Origin: Actinostola sp. cb2023
Taxonomy: Eukaryota > Cnidaria > Anthozoa > Actiniaria > Actinostolidae
Reading direction: 5' to 3'
Length of the DNA: 64,000 nucleotides
NCBI GenBank assembly: GCA_033675265.1
Contig: JAUJYZ010000124.1
Coordinates: 62,001-126,000, forward strand
Made by a program: the position numbers and the translations under genes. Positions 45,416 to 57,061 of the stretch are shown here, in pieces; position 1 is the stretch's first letter, and each line of letters opens with the position of its first letter. The notes under the pieces are model-generated. The model searched no databases and was not told the DNA's origin. It worked only from the letters and a program-made list of their open reading frames with translations.

Positions 45416-46822
45416 TTAGTGGGCACATGTATGCATTGAAAGCTACATGTACGGCAGTGCACAACTCGCAGCACTACACTTTCTACCAGAAAAGACTAGT
45501 TTATCACAGCTTTCATTCTGTCTTTCTAAACAGTCAGATGAAAGGTTCTGTAAGTGTTATTCAACTTTTAGGCCAATGTTTACGCCGAGATTCGCAACTA
45601 CTCCAACCTGAACTGACAAGACAGCGGACAGGTTAGAAGCTAAATGTTTATTTGGCCTCGTGTGTACTGTAATGAGTCAAAACGGTTATGCCTCGAGCGT
45701 TCAGTGATGATTTGCGGATGAGAAACGTACTGCTTTATTGCTTAAACCATTCCAAAGAAGAAAATCGCAGTTCGTCTTGGAATGTCATCAAAATCCGTGT
45801 TAAGATTCGCCAGACGATATAACGAAGCGGGAAATGTGCATGCTGACAATCAAGGGATACCAGCCGGTTCATATGCTCTTTCACAACAAGACCGAGCCGT
45901 TCTCTTACAAGAAATGCTAAAGCACCCAGAAAGAACTCTTGGTGAGCTCTGTGAGCACATTAGTAGAGTATGCGGTACTATGGTTGCAGTTCCCACCTTG
46001 CGCGACTATTTCAGCAGAAATGGCATCACACATAAAATGGTAAGTGTGGTACGCGTGTTTATAGAGTAATTATTAATCCGTGAAAAATGTTATCACATAG
46101 ATTGTCCAAAATCCGTGAAATATTAAATTTAAAAAGCACAGAATTATTCTAAAAATTCACTTTTGGTATTAAATTACAGCTCAGAAGAACTCCTTCTCAA
46201 AGATGCGAAGACGACCGAGTTGATTATTGGTCTGTAGTCTCTCTCCTTAATCCAGCAATGCTTGTATTTCTTGAGTGGATTTGTAAGTATAATGCCAGTC
46301 ATCATCCGAGTAACAATACCATTCATTTTTCACAATAAGACTATTAAACGTAATGAAAAATTAAATTAAAATAATTGTAGGAATTAAATACCTTTGCACT
46401 TTAGGCCAGTAGGCCTGGGGAGAGGAGCAACTATGAATATCGATCGAGTGTTTCTATACTTCCAGGATAAACGAATTTCGAGACTCTTTGGTTACAGCTT
46501 TCGAGGCTGTCAAGCTCAAAGCCAAAGATGCATTCCTATCATATGGTCAGAAGGCTGATGGAATTGAACATTTGTCGAGGGACTACCAATGAAGAGGGAT
46601 TCCTGGCATTTGTGAATTGAGAAGCTTCTCCCTAATCTACAGCGGTTTGATGGAATTAATCTGCGCTCTGTGGTTGTAACGGGCAATACTTTTATTATGA
46701 GTTCACATCCGCAGTATTTTATTGCATCACATAATTTACAACAAGGACTTTTTTATCCTACAGATAATGCTGCAATTCACCGCTGTCGTCGTGTTGTTCA
46801 AGCTATACATACTAGTGGTGCT

Positions 46823-47027
46823 TGTTCGGTAGACGATTTGAAACTGGTGTTTATTCCCGATTTAATACACAATGAACTATATAAAATGGCCCACGAGGCC
46901 CGAACCGACCTAAACTTCTCACGGTAAACTACTCGACTAAATCTACAAGGCTTCACGCCAATAAACCGGTTTGGCCGGTTTACACAGGAATCCCAAGCTA
47001 ATACATACATGTATAGTCTCCTAAACA
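46823..47027 (-). repeat. BEL 3' LTR
   Basis: Begins TGTTCGGTAGACGATTTG on the plus strand and ends ATAGTCTCCTAAACA. Differs from the other LTR by AATGAAC/AACGAAC and one extra G in CCGGTTTGG. Confidence 0.95.
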
Positions 47028-47102
47028 TTCCCCCTCCCCTCACTGGGGTCTGGGAATCACAGTGTGTATTATATATAACAATGTTCGAATAGAGTTCATA
47101 TA

Positions 47103-47391
47103 CAGCTATTTCAAAAAAGGTTGGTGCCAGTTTTGTTGCATCTTGCATCTTGCATACCAAGCCCGAAATGTATTGTGGATCATATGTAAATAATGTCAGC
47201 ATGCACATACAGAAGAAAATATGCCGGCTTCACATTGCGAAGATAAAATTTGGGAAAATTCCCACAGTCCATATTGTTGTAACCTTTCGCTGACTCCATT
47301 CACATCGCCCATAGTGCATTTCCGGCTTGGTATGCAACATGCAACATGCAAGATGCAACAAAACCTTCACCAACCTTTTTTGAAATAGCTG
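47103..47391. mobile_element. TA-flanked MITE in the BEL 3' region
   Basis: Ends CAGCTATTTCAAAAAAGGTT and its exact inverse, bordered by TA on both sides (47101-47102, 47392-47393), the Tc1/mariner target. Arms continue inverted (GTTGCATCTTGCAT, ACCAAGCC) for about 80 bp. No coding content. It lies between the end of pol and the LTR, so it inserted after the BEL element. Confidence 0.9.
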
Positions 47392-47446
47392 TAACTTTGC
47401 ATAACAGTGTTCATGTTCAGTTCATTGTTCAATGAGTTCAACAACT

Positions 47447-50400
47447 TCAAGCGTTAAGAAGTGGGACCAATTTGTGAATAGGTCGTACAAATGTCTTCTG
47501 TCCACATTGAACTTTAGCCACTCTGATGTGTCCATCCTTTCCTGGGTACGTTGCCACAATTCGTCCCATTGGCCATTTTCCTCGAGGTAGATCTTTGTCT
47601 AAGACAAGAACAACATCTTCTTCTTTTAAATCTTTTACCACCTCATTCCACTTAGGACGAGTATTCAACGTAGGAATGTATTCTCTCAACCACCTGCGCC
47701 AGATGCGTGATATTAGTGACTGAACTTTGCGCCATCTCTTGCGCAGATTTGCAGCTTCGTCGTCAACCTCTGGGGCGAACTGTCCTCCAATCTGTCCATG
47801 AAGGAAGTGGTTCGGTGTAAGCGGGACATCATCTGCTGGATGCGTCGATTGATACATGAGTGGTCGTGAATTAAGAAGACTCGACACCTGAGCAAATAGT
47901 GATTAGCTCTTCATCATTACCATTGCTGTTGCCAATCTCTGCGTAGATTGCTTTCTTAGCAGCCTTTACCATGATTTCATGAATTCCTCCGAAATGTGGA
48001 GTTCCTGGTGGGTTGAACTTCCAGTTGATACCCTTGTTTACGGTGACTTGCTGTACTTTATCTTTGTCGAGTTGGTTGACAAGCTGCTTGAGTTCGTTGA
48101 CAGCGCCCACAAAGTTAGTCCCATTGTCACTCACCATCTCCTTTGGGACTCCTCGACGACTTGTGAACCTTGTTAGTGCGTTCAAGAAGCTATCAGTGTC
48201 AAGACCCCATGCTACTTCCAGATGCACAGCGCGTGTGGCCAGACATGCAAACAAGCACAACCAACGCTTTTGTCATTGTCTACCACGTCCTTGAACTGTA
48301 GTGAAGGGGCCTGCATAATCTACTCCTGTTTGATCAAAGGCACGATAGGTGAAACGAAGACGTACTTGCGGAAGAGGTCCCATGACTTGGGTGGCAACTT
48401 TGTTCTTTCTTTTCTTGCACTCGTTGCATTCAGCTTCCCACTCTCTAATCTCTTCACGAGCAGCGACAATCCAAAATCTTCCACTGATCTGCGACAGCAC
48501 GAAGTTTGTCCCAGCACTATGATTTGCAAGATCATGATAATACTTTACTATAAGCTTGGTTACCCAATGTCACCTGGGTAATATGATTGGAAATCTGACG
48601 TCATATGGGAGACATTCAGCAAACCTCAGTCATCCATCACAACGAAGAATGGCTTGTGAATCCAAACGTGGTGTTAGCTTGATCAGCGAGCTCTTCTTTG
48701 GGAGTGGCTTTCCTTTTGTCAAAGCAGTATATTCAGTGTGGAAGGCTTCACACTGTGCTAGACGAATTATATCCTCTTCTGCATCGTTGATCTCATCTGG
48801 GAGGAGTTCCTTACCAACTATCCTCTTGTCTTTTGTACTCATGTTATGTAGTACTCTTCTTACTCGTGCTTGCACATGAACAAGGCGGGTCCAACTGGAG
48901 ACATGTGTATAGGTTCAAGCCTCCACTCATCAACGTTTTCTGTCTCCAATTGTGGTGTAGGTTGACACATGAAAGACGTCATGTGTTTGGACTCTTTTTC
49001 CTTTGATGATTTAACTTCCGGCATTTCACTGGGGCGGTTTTCCATTTGCATTCTTGGCCACCTAGCCTTTTCTTCCAATAGGCAAGTTGGGCCATTCCAC
49101 CACAAAGAACTCTCTGCCAACTCTAACATTGTTGCTCCACGAGAACATATATCAGCTGGGTTCTGATCAGTCGGCACATGCTGCCATTGTGACGGCTCTG
49201 TAGCTAGCTGTATCTGGCCAATGCGGTTAGCGACGAATGGTCTGAAGTCTCGGCCTCTACCTCTTATCCACCATAATACATCAGTGCTATCAGAATAAAA
49301 GGCTACCTGCTGCATGGGCGTTTCAAGTATGCCCACTATCCTTTGTGCTAGTTGTAGACCGAGCACTGCTGCCATGAGCTCCAATCGGGGCACTAATAGG
49401 TTGCAACGGAGAGACGTTAGTTTTCGATGCAATCAGCTGACAGGTTACAGTGTCGTCTTCATATTGACATCGCAAATAAGCAACAGTTCCATATGCTAGC
49501 AGTGAGGCATCAACAAAAACAATAACTTGTTTCGAGACGATTGCTTTTGAATCACGCAAGCACCTAGGAACACAGACTTTGGCCAACCACTTCAACTGCT
49601 GGAACCATTCCTGGATTCTTTCAGCAATCTTGTCATGGATAATGTCATCCCAGTCATAGCCTCTTGACCAAAGTTCTTGAAGTAGCATCTTAGCCACCAT
49701 AACGAAAGGCGCCACAAACCCAAGTGGGTCGAACACTGTGGCAATCCTTTTAAGCACATTCCTCTTTGTCCACTGGGAGTCAGAGGGTACCACCTTTGTG
49801 CATATTGCAAATGTGTCCTCTGTACTGTTCCAGAAGATTCCTAATGTCTTGACTATTGGATCCTGACTGTCACTTAGCTGCAGTTCTGTGGCATGATCCT
49901 CCTCCGGGGTAGCTGCAATCACTTCAGCAGAGTTGGAGATCCATTTTCTTGCCTTCATGCCAGCCAAGCTCCACAGGCCATCAAGTTGACGATACAGTTC
50001 AACTCCCTCCTCTGGGGTCTCCACACTATCAATTGAGTCATCCATATAAGTAGACTTTAGAATGGTTTCTGCAGCCAGCGGATACATTGCTTGGTACCTC
50101 CGAGCATTCTCCTATGCGACATACTGAGCCTCCATTGGTGCAGAATTCTTTCCGAAGACCACTCTACTGAACTCATACACATCTGGCTCACGACTACAGT
50201 CCAGATCTCTCCATAAGATCCGAAAAAATGGACGATCAGCTTCTTCTATCTCTACCTGCAGGTACATTTCTTTGATGTCACAAGCTATTGCAACTGGATT
50301 ACGTCGAAAACGTAAAAGGACGTCAAACAGCTCCCATTGTAACTTTGGACCTGCGTAGATGGCATCGTTAAGAGAAACACCTTGCATCTTTGCAGAACAG

Positions 50401-51640
50401 TCAAAAACCATCCCCTTTGCTAATGTATGACTCCCAAAATCTTCTGGTATTCTGATTGTACAAACGTTTCTTGTCTGAGCTTACATTCTGTGTTCTTGAG
50501 ACGATTAGCCGCTGTGTGATAATTGTTGGGCAACTTTGGGTGATCATCCTTCCATGGTACACCCACTTTGTATCTATCTGCCTTTCTCATCATCATAACT
50601 AATGGAACTTTCCATATTTTTAAGAGCGATATTTTCTTCCTCTGTGTAGACCCTGGTTTCCTGGCCTTCAGTCCCACATCTCTCAATATCCCAGAATCTC
50701 TTTAAGGTTTGATCAATGTCACAACAAACACTGTCGCTGTTACCTTGCAGTTGTTTTCCACATAACAAAGTTCGGATGACATGTGTTCTGGTTCCTGAGG
50801 GATCTCTACCCTCGGGTGATCCGATGCAGCTCCATCTTAATGGGCCTAAACGCGCAACTGGACCTCCTGTTTCTCCACGAATATCCGCCACAGAATAGTG
50901 TAACTCTGGGTTGTCAATACCGATCAATATATCCACCAAGTCACCTTTTGCTGGCTTGGCAAAGTCACATTCCTTGAGATGGTGCCACATTGCCTTACTT
51001 TTGCTCCAGTCTTCTACTTTATAGTTTCCTGTAACCTTGAGTGGGCAGGTCTTAACATTGATCTCCTTGCTAAACTGTCCATTGACACTGTCAATTGCAA
51101 CAGTCACTGGCATGGACTGAAAGGTTTCGACTATGTTATTTAGCACATGCACTTTAACTGTTTCATATGATTCTTGTAGGCCCAGTACTCCTGCTACGTC
51201 TTCGCTGACAAATGTCTCATTTGACCCATCATCTAGTAAAGCGTTTACCTTCACCTTGTGGCCATTTGCTTTCAACCATACAGTCACGGTGCGAAGCGAG
51301 AATGCTTCCTTACTTGGAGGTTCTACACTGCGAGTTGTTGTATGTGTTCGGGATCTTGCCCCCTCCCGTGACGACACTTGGTCCTTACTTTCTGTTTCCT
51401 TATTACGCACAGTCTCATGCAGCAAATAATGGTGGTTCTTTTGGCAGCCATCAATTTCGCAAACTTTGGACCTTGAACATAACCTCCCTTGATGGTCACT
51501 ACCCAAACACCGAAAACACAGACGCTTATCCTTCGCAACATTCCACCTTTCTTTAACACTAATACCCTGAAACTTACTACAATTCCATACACCATGATTC
51601 CCTTCGCAGTACACACAAGGACGTTTAGACCTCACCCCCC
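47447..51640 (-). pseudogene. BEL/Pao pol (protease, RT, RNase H, integrase), broken
   Basis: From the 5' end on the minus strand: zinc knuckles (CVYCEGNHGVWNC; CFRCLGSDHQGRLC) and an aspartic protease-like DUF1758 region with LLDDGSNETF (51635-50574). The reverse transcriptase follows, with ACDIKEMYLQ (50411-50112) and the YMDDS catalytic motif near 50030-50050, then a Pao-type segment (VKTLGIFWNSTEDTF). RNase H-like sequence (FYSDSTDVLWWI) precedes an HHCC-type region (CNECKKRK) and integrase core pieces DYAGPF, VSDNGTNF and GGIHEIMVKAA. A DUF5641-like end (LVLDKDLPRGKWPMGRI) stops at 47447. At least seven frameshifts or stops separate these pieces, so no polyprotein can be made. Confidence 0.9.
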
Positions 51641-52866
51641 TCGTGCCGACATATCCATACTCTGACCATCACCACTTGTAAAAAATGCTCTTGCACTTCC
51701 ACGCTCAACATTCCTCAACCTCATCCCACTAGCTTTCCCACTTTTTGAACCAACACCATGTAACATTTCTACTGCTTCAACCCTAATTTTAACCTCTTCC
51801 TTTAACCAATCCCTCAAACTCAATACCGACCTTTCACATTTATGTTCCCTCAACCAACGGCTGTAACTTTCCACCTGACGATCCGCAAGTTTCTTCACCA
51901 ATAGAATGTGCAAGGTGCTTTCACCAAGCTCCCCTTCACGACCTTCTGCTTGCAACTTCACCACCGATATACGCACAAGATCTGCAAACCTTTCAAACCC
52001 CTGCACATCACTACTCTTCAAGGGGGTCATGTTCTCCAGCTGGTCCATGTATGCTTGCAGTTGTCGCCTCTGTCCACCAAACTTTGACATCAGAATTTCC
52101 TTTGCTTCGGCATACTCAACTTCTGTGATGCCTAGACCTCTATGACGTCAAGAGCTTTTCCTTTCAAACTTTGGCGCAATCTTGCCATCTTTACGTTAGC
52201 TGGCTCAACTCCTGCATCCACCAAACTGGCGAACAGTCCCCAGAAGTCTTCAAATTTGGCCTTGTCCCCATCAAACTCTGGTACTTTCAATGGTTTCAAA
52301 CGGTGTACCACTGATTGACCTTGAGGGCTTGGCGATTGACCTTGAGGGCTTGGCGATAAACTAGATGATCTTTCATTGATTGGTGTTTGATTTTCAGATA
52401 TCTGGATCAGTTCCGATTCAGTACTACCACTTACACGGTTGGTTGCCATGGAAACCTTCAATACGCCTTCAGCTGTCTCTATTGACTTTTGAACTTCCTC
52501 TTCAAAAACCTCAGATTCCTTGATGCTTGCTCTTTTTCCCTCATCATCCTTCATCTTGATGTATGTTGAGCTAAGCTCGTCCATTACAGGTAGTGTATGT
52601 TCCAATAAATTCCATAACTGTTCGATTTCAGTCTGTATTTGATCCACTTTGATGTCTGACTTTGCCGTGCATAATCTCTCCAGGCTGTGTTTTGCCTTTG
52701 TTACAGCAGTCTTTCGTGCCCGTTTTTCTCGTTTTAACTCTATAATCTGTTCCTCCATACTAGCACTCGATTCTTTGTCAGCTTGACCTTCCACGACATC
52801 GCTTTCCTGTTCCTTGGACATTTTGCATAAATCACTCGACAACGGTCCTGTTAATAATGAACTCAC
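51632..52866 (-). pseudogene. BEL/Pao gag (frameshifted)
   Basis: The first part (52866-52132) has a basic coiled-coil start (ELKREKRARKTAVTKAKHSL), an S/Q-rich linker with a duplicated SPSPQGQ, and the start of the DUF1759 capsid-like domain (LKPLKVPEFDGDKAKFEDFW). A frameshift near 52135 moves the rest to 52090-51632 (FGGQRRQLQAYMDQLENMTP), the DUF1759 continuation. A one-base change in a run of six G near 51636 breaks the link to the zinc knuckles. BEL elements usually have a single gag-pol frame, so both breaks are read as decay. The likely native start is the ATG at 52866 or the internal MSKEQES at 52821. Confidence 0.85.
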
Positions 52867-53427
52867 GAAGATACTCCAGCATTGATTCTAATCCATCGAA
52901 TAACTCCAATATATTGTGACACACATAAGTCGATTCCAATATGAGTTTCCAGTAATTCAAATGACTTTCAAGTTTAGTAAAATCCAAAAGAAGCGTGCAC
53001 ACAATACCACGTGCGATTTTACAGACAGTGACAAGACGATATCCAAAACGGACCAAAAACGTGTTTTTACTCGATAAAACAACACTTTAGATTCCACAGA
53101 ACGACAAACGGTTCCAAACGTAATATGTCCTGAGCAACAAGACGTCGATTCTAGTAAAATGTAAATCCACAATACTCCAAAAACACACGGGGCGATAAAC
53201 AATTCCGGCGATTGGCGGAGTTGACTCCTTTGACCTCGACAATTCCGCGAACGATTCGATAAACTCCAAATATAATCTTTTTCTTCATAAACAAAGAACG
53301 TCGATGCTATTGCAGTATTGGCACAAATTATTCCCGTTGTCCTACTTGTCCAAATACGCTGACTTGACTCCAAATTAATTCCTTGATACTTGATACGATT
53401 ACGAAAAAACTATTAAACTTGACTTGT

Positions 53428-53445
53428 GTCCCTTCGTGGTCGCCA
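53428..53445 (-). promoter_or_regulatory. BEL primer-binding site for tRNA-Arg
   Basis: The plus strand reads GTCCCTTCGTGGTCGCCA, which is the 3' end of animal tRNA-Arg(UCG) including CCA; the element (minus) strand is therefore complementary to it over 18 bases. It starts two bases from the 5' LTR (53448), the normal place for the minus-strand primer. Confidence 0.85.
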
Positions 53446-53447
53446 AA

Positions 53448-53651
53448 TGTTCGGTAGACGATTTGAAACTGGTGTTTATTCCCGATTTAATACACAACGA
53501 ACTATATAAAATGGCCCACGAGGCCCGAACCGACCTAAACTTCTCACGGTAAACTACTCGACTAAATCTACAAGGCTTCACGCCAATAAACCGTTTGGCC
53601 GGTTTACACAGGAATCCCAAGCTAATACATACATGTATAGTCTCCTAAACA
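53448..53651 (-). repeat. BEL 5' LTR
   Basis: Promoter-side LTR for the minus-strand element, followed outward by the GTGCT duplication and the resumed host transposase frame (CTTGTTGTATTCCTACC). Confidence 0.95.
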
Positions 53652-54109
53652 GTGCTCTTGTTGTATTCCTACCATCTTATAGTCCTGACTTTAATCCATG
53701 TGAGAACGTTTTCTCTCAAGCAAAGAGTTGGATTCGAGCAAATGATGCTATATGGCAAGTGTGTGCTAATCCAGAGGAAATGGTGTTTGAGGCCTTTATG
53801 CAAATTTCTGATGCAGACATCAGAAACTATTTTCGATTTACCAGATACTTATAAAGTCCCTGCCAAAATGTCTAATCTTGCATGGATGTGATCTCAACTT
53901 GATCGTAATTTTTCTAAAATACGACACTAGATTATTGTTATGATAACCTGTTCACTAAAAGTCGAGAATTTGTAATTATATTGTAGTAATTATATCATTA
54001 TATTTATACTCGCGTCCGTGTTGCATCGGTAGATACAGATGCAACGTACGGCCTATACGCGATTAATTATAAACAAAACAATCTAAACAATGTACATCAA
54101 TGTCTAATT

Positions 54110-54238
54110 AAAGTTTTTGGAGGTCCTCCAACATCTTCTTCTTCTGTTCTTCAAACTCCTCGTTGTTGAGTACATTGCCATCTTTCAGGTTCTTTAGCTC
54201 CACAAGCTGTTCTAGAATTAGCCCTCGTGCTTTGATCT
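54110..54238 (-). CDS. Terminal exon encoding a SHOCT-like helical tail
   Basis: Starts after TTATAG (acceptor) and reads LILEQLVELKNLKDGNVLNN, then EEFEEQKKKMLEDLQKL and a stop at 54110. The pattern L-x2-L-x2-L-x6-G-x2-(N/T)xEEFE-x2-K-K-x2-L matches short C-terminal SHOCT-like helices often found at protein ends. Upstream exons are not visible, since the adjacent 54310-59160 LINE may sit in its intron. It may belong to the Tc1-like element or to a lost gene. Confidence 0.5.
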
Positions 54239-54674
54239 ATAATAGAGCACACAGAGAAAGCCGTTTCATTTCTCTGAAAATTGTACATTTATCAAGTTCC
54301 ACATACAGGTATTGAATTGATGTTTATTTGCACTCTAGATTTACAGTTTTACATTTTCACACATACAAGCTATACATACATATAAGTACTAAAAGTTATT
54401 ACTATTTACTAGAGATCAAAGATTAAAGGTTGGTGCTTGGGAGCTGAAGTAACTAAAGTTTTCGAGCCAGCTCCCATTAATTGTAAAGAGATAAGAGGAT
54501 AATATAAATATGACAGATAAAAGTAGTTAATTAGATGTTCATGCAAATGTGTGTCAAAAAGAAAGACAGAAAATGAAGAAAGAAAAAGGAGAAGAAAAGA
54601 GCAAAGTTTATAATAATTTTAAAAATTATACAGATCAGGGACTATAAATATATATACAAATCAGCAATTGAATG

Positions 54675-55031
54675 CTATAGGTATGGTAAGAAGCAAGTTT
54701 CTTTTAATCTTTTTATAAATAGTTTCTTTGATAATGATTTAATATTGTGGTCAATTAAGCTCCAAATTTTGGTTCCAGAATATTTCAACGAGAATTTGCC
54801 TGAATTGGTGGAAACTGATGGTAAATGGAAGTTGTGGGTTGAGAAACGAGTATAATGAACATGAATTTCAGAAGAATGTTTGAAATAATTAGAAAAAGCT
54901 ACAGGAAGGTTATTGTTGACATAGTCATACATAAAGATACATTTTTGAATATAAATAATATCTTTTAATTGGAGAATACACAATGATTTGTAAAGCGGTG
55001 GAGAGTGAGACTGAAAGTGAGAAAAAGACAT
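54675..55031 (-). pseudogene. CR1/L2-like LINE ORF2, C-terminal domain
   Basis: Frame containing SPPLYKSLCILQLKDIIYIQ and FMYDYVNNNLP, the helical C-terminal segment usual after the reverse transcriptase in jockey/CR1-group LINEs. A frame break near 55150 and an A/T-rich spacer separate it from the polymerase. Confidence 0.75.
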
Positions 55032-55151
55032 AATTCTGATTACTTTATTGTTTAAGACATTTAATTGATTCAGACGAGTTTTATAAGTGTTCCCCCAAAT
55101 TATTGCACAGTATTGGAGATACGGATAGATTAGTGAGTAAAAGATATTTTT

Positions 55152-56548
55152 TTAAGTGTCTAGATCTACATATTGACGGAGTTTAGAGATTATTCCGATA
55201 TTCTTAGCTATCTTTTTACATATTATATTGATATTATATTTCCAATATAAGTTTTTATCAATAAAAATACCTAAGTATTTAATGGAATCTGTATGTTGAA
55301 GTGATGAATTATGAAGAATAATGCCAGGAGTATGGTTCAGCTGTTTATTAGCAGATGATATTATCATGAATTTAGATTTTTTTATGTTGAGCGATAATTT
55401 ATTTGCTTTAATCCAGTCAGTAAGATTATTTAATTCAGAATTAATTACCCTAGTTAAAGTTTGAATGTCCTTATTTTCCCAAAAAAGAATAGTATCATCT
55501 GCAAATAAATGAAAACTTAACACATTGCTACAATTAGCTATGTCATTTACATAAATAAGAAATAATAAGGGACCCAAATTTAAACCTTGTGGGACCCCAC
55601 AGTTGGTCATGACAGTAGAATAATGTATTCCATTTAGGTCAATAAATTGTGATCGATTGCTTAGATAGGTTGTAAACCATTCAGACACACAACCACGAAT
55701 TCCATAGTGATTTAATTTTTGCAAAAGTATTTCATGATTAATAGTGTCAAATGCCTTTGAAAAATCAATGAATATACCACAAGTGTAGAGTCCTTCTTTG
55801 TCCAGAGCATTAAGAAGATTATCAATTATTTCAATCAGAGCCAAGGTAGTAGAATGATTTTTTCGGAAGCCAAACTGATACTTGTATAGGAAATCTTGTT
55901 TGTTAAAATATGATAAAAGGCGTTTATACATTAATTTTTCTAACATTTTTGAAAAGGGGGAGAGTAAAGAAATCTGTAGTTAGATATCAAATTAACTGAT
56001 TCATTTCTATAAAGAGGAATAACTCGCGAACGTTTTAGCGCTTCAGGAAATACACCAGAAGTAAAGGAGAGATTGTATATACTACTCAATGGTGATGAAA
56101 TGTAAGGTTTAGCAAGTTTTATTAAACTAATAGGAATTCCATATGGACCTAAGGCTTTTGATGAGTCTAGCTCACATATCAATGAATCGACCTCGTAAGG
56201 ATTTGTGGGTAAGAGAAAAAAACTATTATAGGAAGTTAAAGGATCAAGATAGCCTGAAAAGACTTTGTTAGAAGGATAAATCTTTTCAGCAAGGGAAGGA
56301 CCTATATCTCTAAAAAAGGTGTTAAAGCTATCAGCAATATCTTTTTGATTATCAAGCTCAATTCCATCTTTAATAATCTTTTGGGGTGCAATAGAGCCTT
56401 TGGATTTTAGCTTAACTATCTGATTTATAATTTTCCATGTTTCTTTTAGGTTACCCTTTATGTTGATTAACTTGTTTTTAAAGTATGATTTTTTACTAAG
56501 TTCTTTTAAATGAGTTACAGTGCGACTACACCAACCAAGGCCACCCAA
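55152..56548 (-). pseudogene. CR1/L2-like LINE reverse transcriptase (broken)
   Basis: Two frames: 56548-55940 (thumb-proximal lead-in, CELDSSKALGPYGIPISLIK, SNYR) and 55946-55152 with FGFRKNHSTTLALIEI, GIFIDFSKAFDTINHEIL (first catalytic Asp), CGVPQGLNLGPLLFLIYVND, FADDTILF (catalytic pair) and SIKYLGIFIDKNL. The order and wording are those of CR1/L2-group polymerases. A frameshift near 55945 divides the domain. Confidence 0.9.
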
Positions 56549-56791
56549 ACAAATTTTGAATCAAATTTTCTAATCACATTTGTGACGCTGAATAACAGAA
56601 TGATGTCGAATTCTACAATTTAAACTGTTTCTTGTTCACTCTTGATCATATACATACACATATAAAGTAAATATATGCTTTTAAAGCGTAAATTTGACAA
56701 TTTGTGCAGATTCTATTGTTTAAATACTCAATTGTGATTGGATAATTTGTATGAAAATTTGTTTGGGTGGCCTTGGTTGGAGTAGTCACAC
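56518..56791. mobile_element. TA-flanked MITE in LINE ORF2
   Basis: CAGTGCGACTACACCAACC on the left is inverted on the right (CCTTGGTTGGAGTAGTCACAC), and the GGCCACCCAAACAAATTTT block continues the arms. TA lies on both sides (56516-56517, 56792-56793). Comparing LINE codons on each side shows a 2-bp overlap, fitting Tc1/mariner-type insertion. The right tip seems to have lost two bases. Confidence 0.85.
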
Positions 56792-57061
56792 TAAGATATT
56801 GGAATATTTCTTATAATATATTTTTTGTTCATCATTACCTTTAATGAAAAAATTGTAGTAAAGGTATTGTTTCTTTTTTATAGATTTCAATATTGCTGTG
56901 GTAATCCATGGTTTTTGAGTAAGTTTGTATTCTTTTTTCGAGGCAATTTTCATGGGATCATGTTTGTCTACGATGTATGTAAATATTGAGAGGAAATTGG
57001 AGCAAGATCTATTAACATTCGAAGCATCGCTAATATTCCAATCAGCTTTATCTAGATCATC

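Larger units (their letters stand above)
46823..53651 (-). mobile_element. BEL/Pao LTR retrotransposon (complete outline, frames broken)
   Basis: Two near-identical LTRs of about 204 bp (46823-47027, 53448-53651) start and end TG...CA and are flanked by a 5-bp duplication GTGCT (46818-46822, 53652-53656). Read on the minus strand the order is LTR, primer site, gag, protease, reverse transcriptase, RNase H, integrase, DUF5641-like tail, LTR, which is the BEL/Pao order. Removing the element rejoins the host transposase frame without a shift. LTR divergence is small (one or two substitutions, one G), so insertion is fairly recent. Confidence 0.95.
45690..53854 (+). pseudogene. Tc1/mariner-like (DD34E) transposase gene, split by a BEL element
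   Basis: Starts MPRAFSDDLRMRNVLLYC at 45690. A frameshift near 45755 precedes the helix-turn-helix region (RLGMSSKSVLRFARRYNEAG, 45782 on) and a second one (VAVPTLRDYFSRNGIT). Introns are suggested by ATGGTAAGT at 46038 with ACAG before 46180, and by GTAAGT at 46284 with TCCAG before 46470. The catalytic part shows DNAAIHRC near 46766, and, beyond the 6.8-kb insertion, FLPSYSPDFNPCENVFSQ (53668 on), ending in a stop at 53852-53854. Counting across the insertion gives 34 residues between the second D and the E, the Tc1 spacing. The first catalytic D is not visible and a stop lies near 46556, so the copy is dead. Confidence 0.8.

Noticed and set aside
51632..51640. Programmed frameshift between gag and pol at a run of six G
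   Set aside because: BEL/Pao elements normally use a single gag-pol frame, and many other lesions exist in the same copy, so a simple indel in a homopolymer is more likely.
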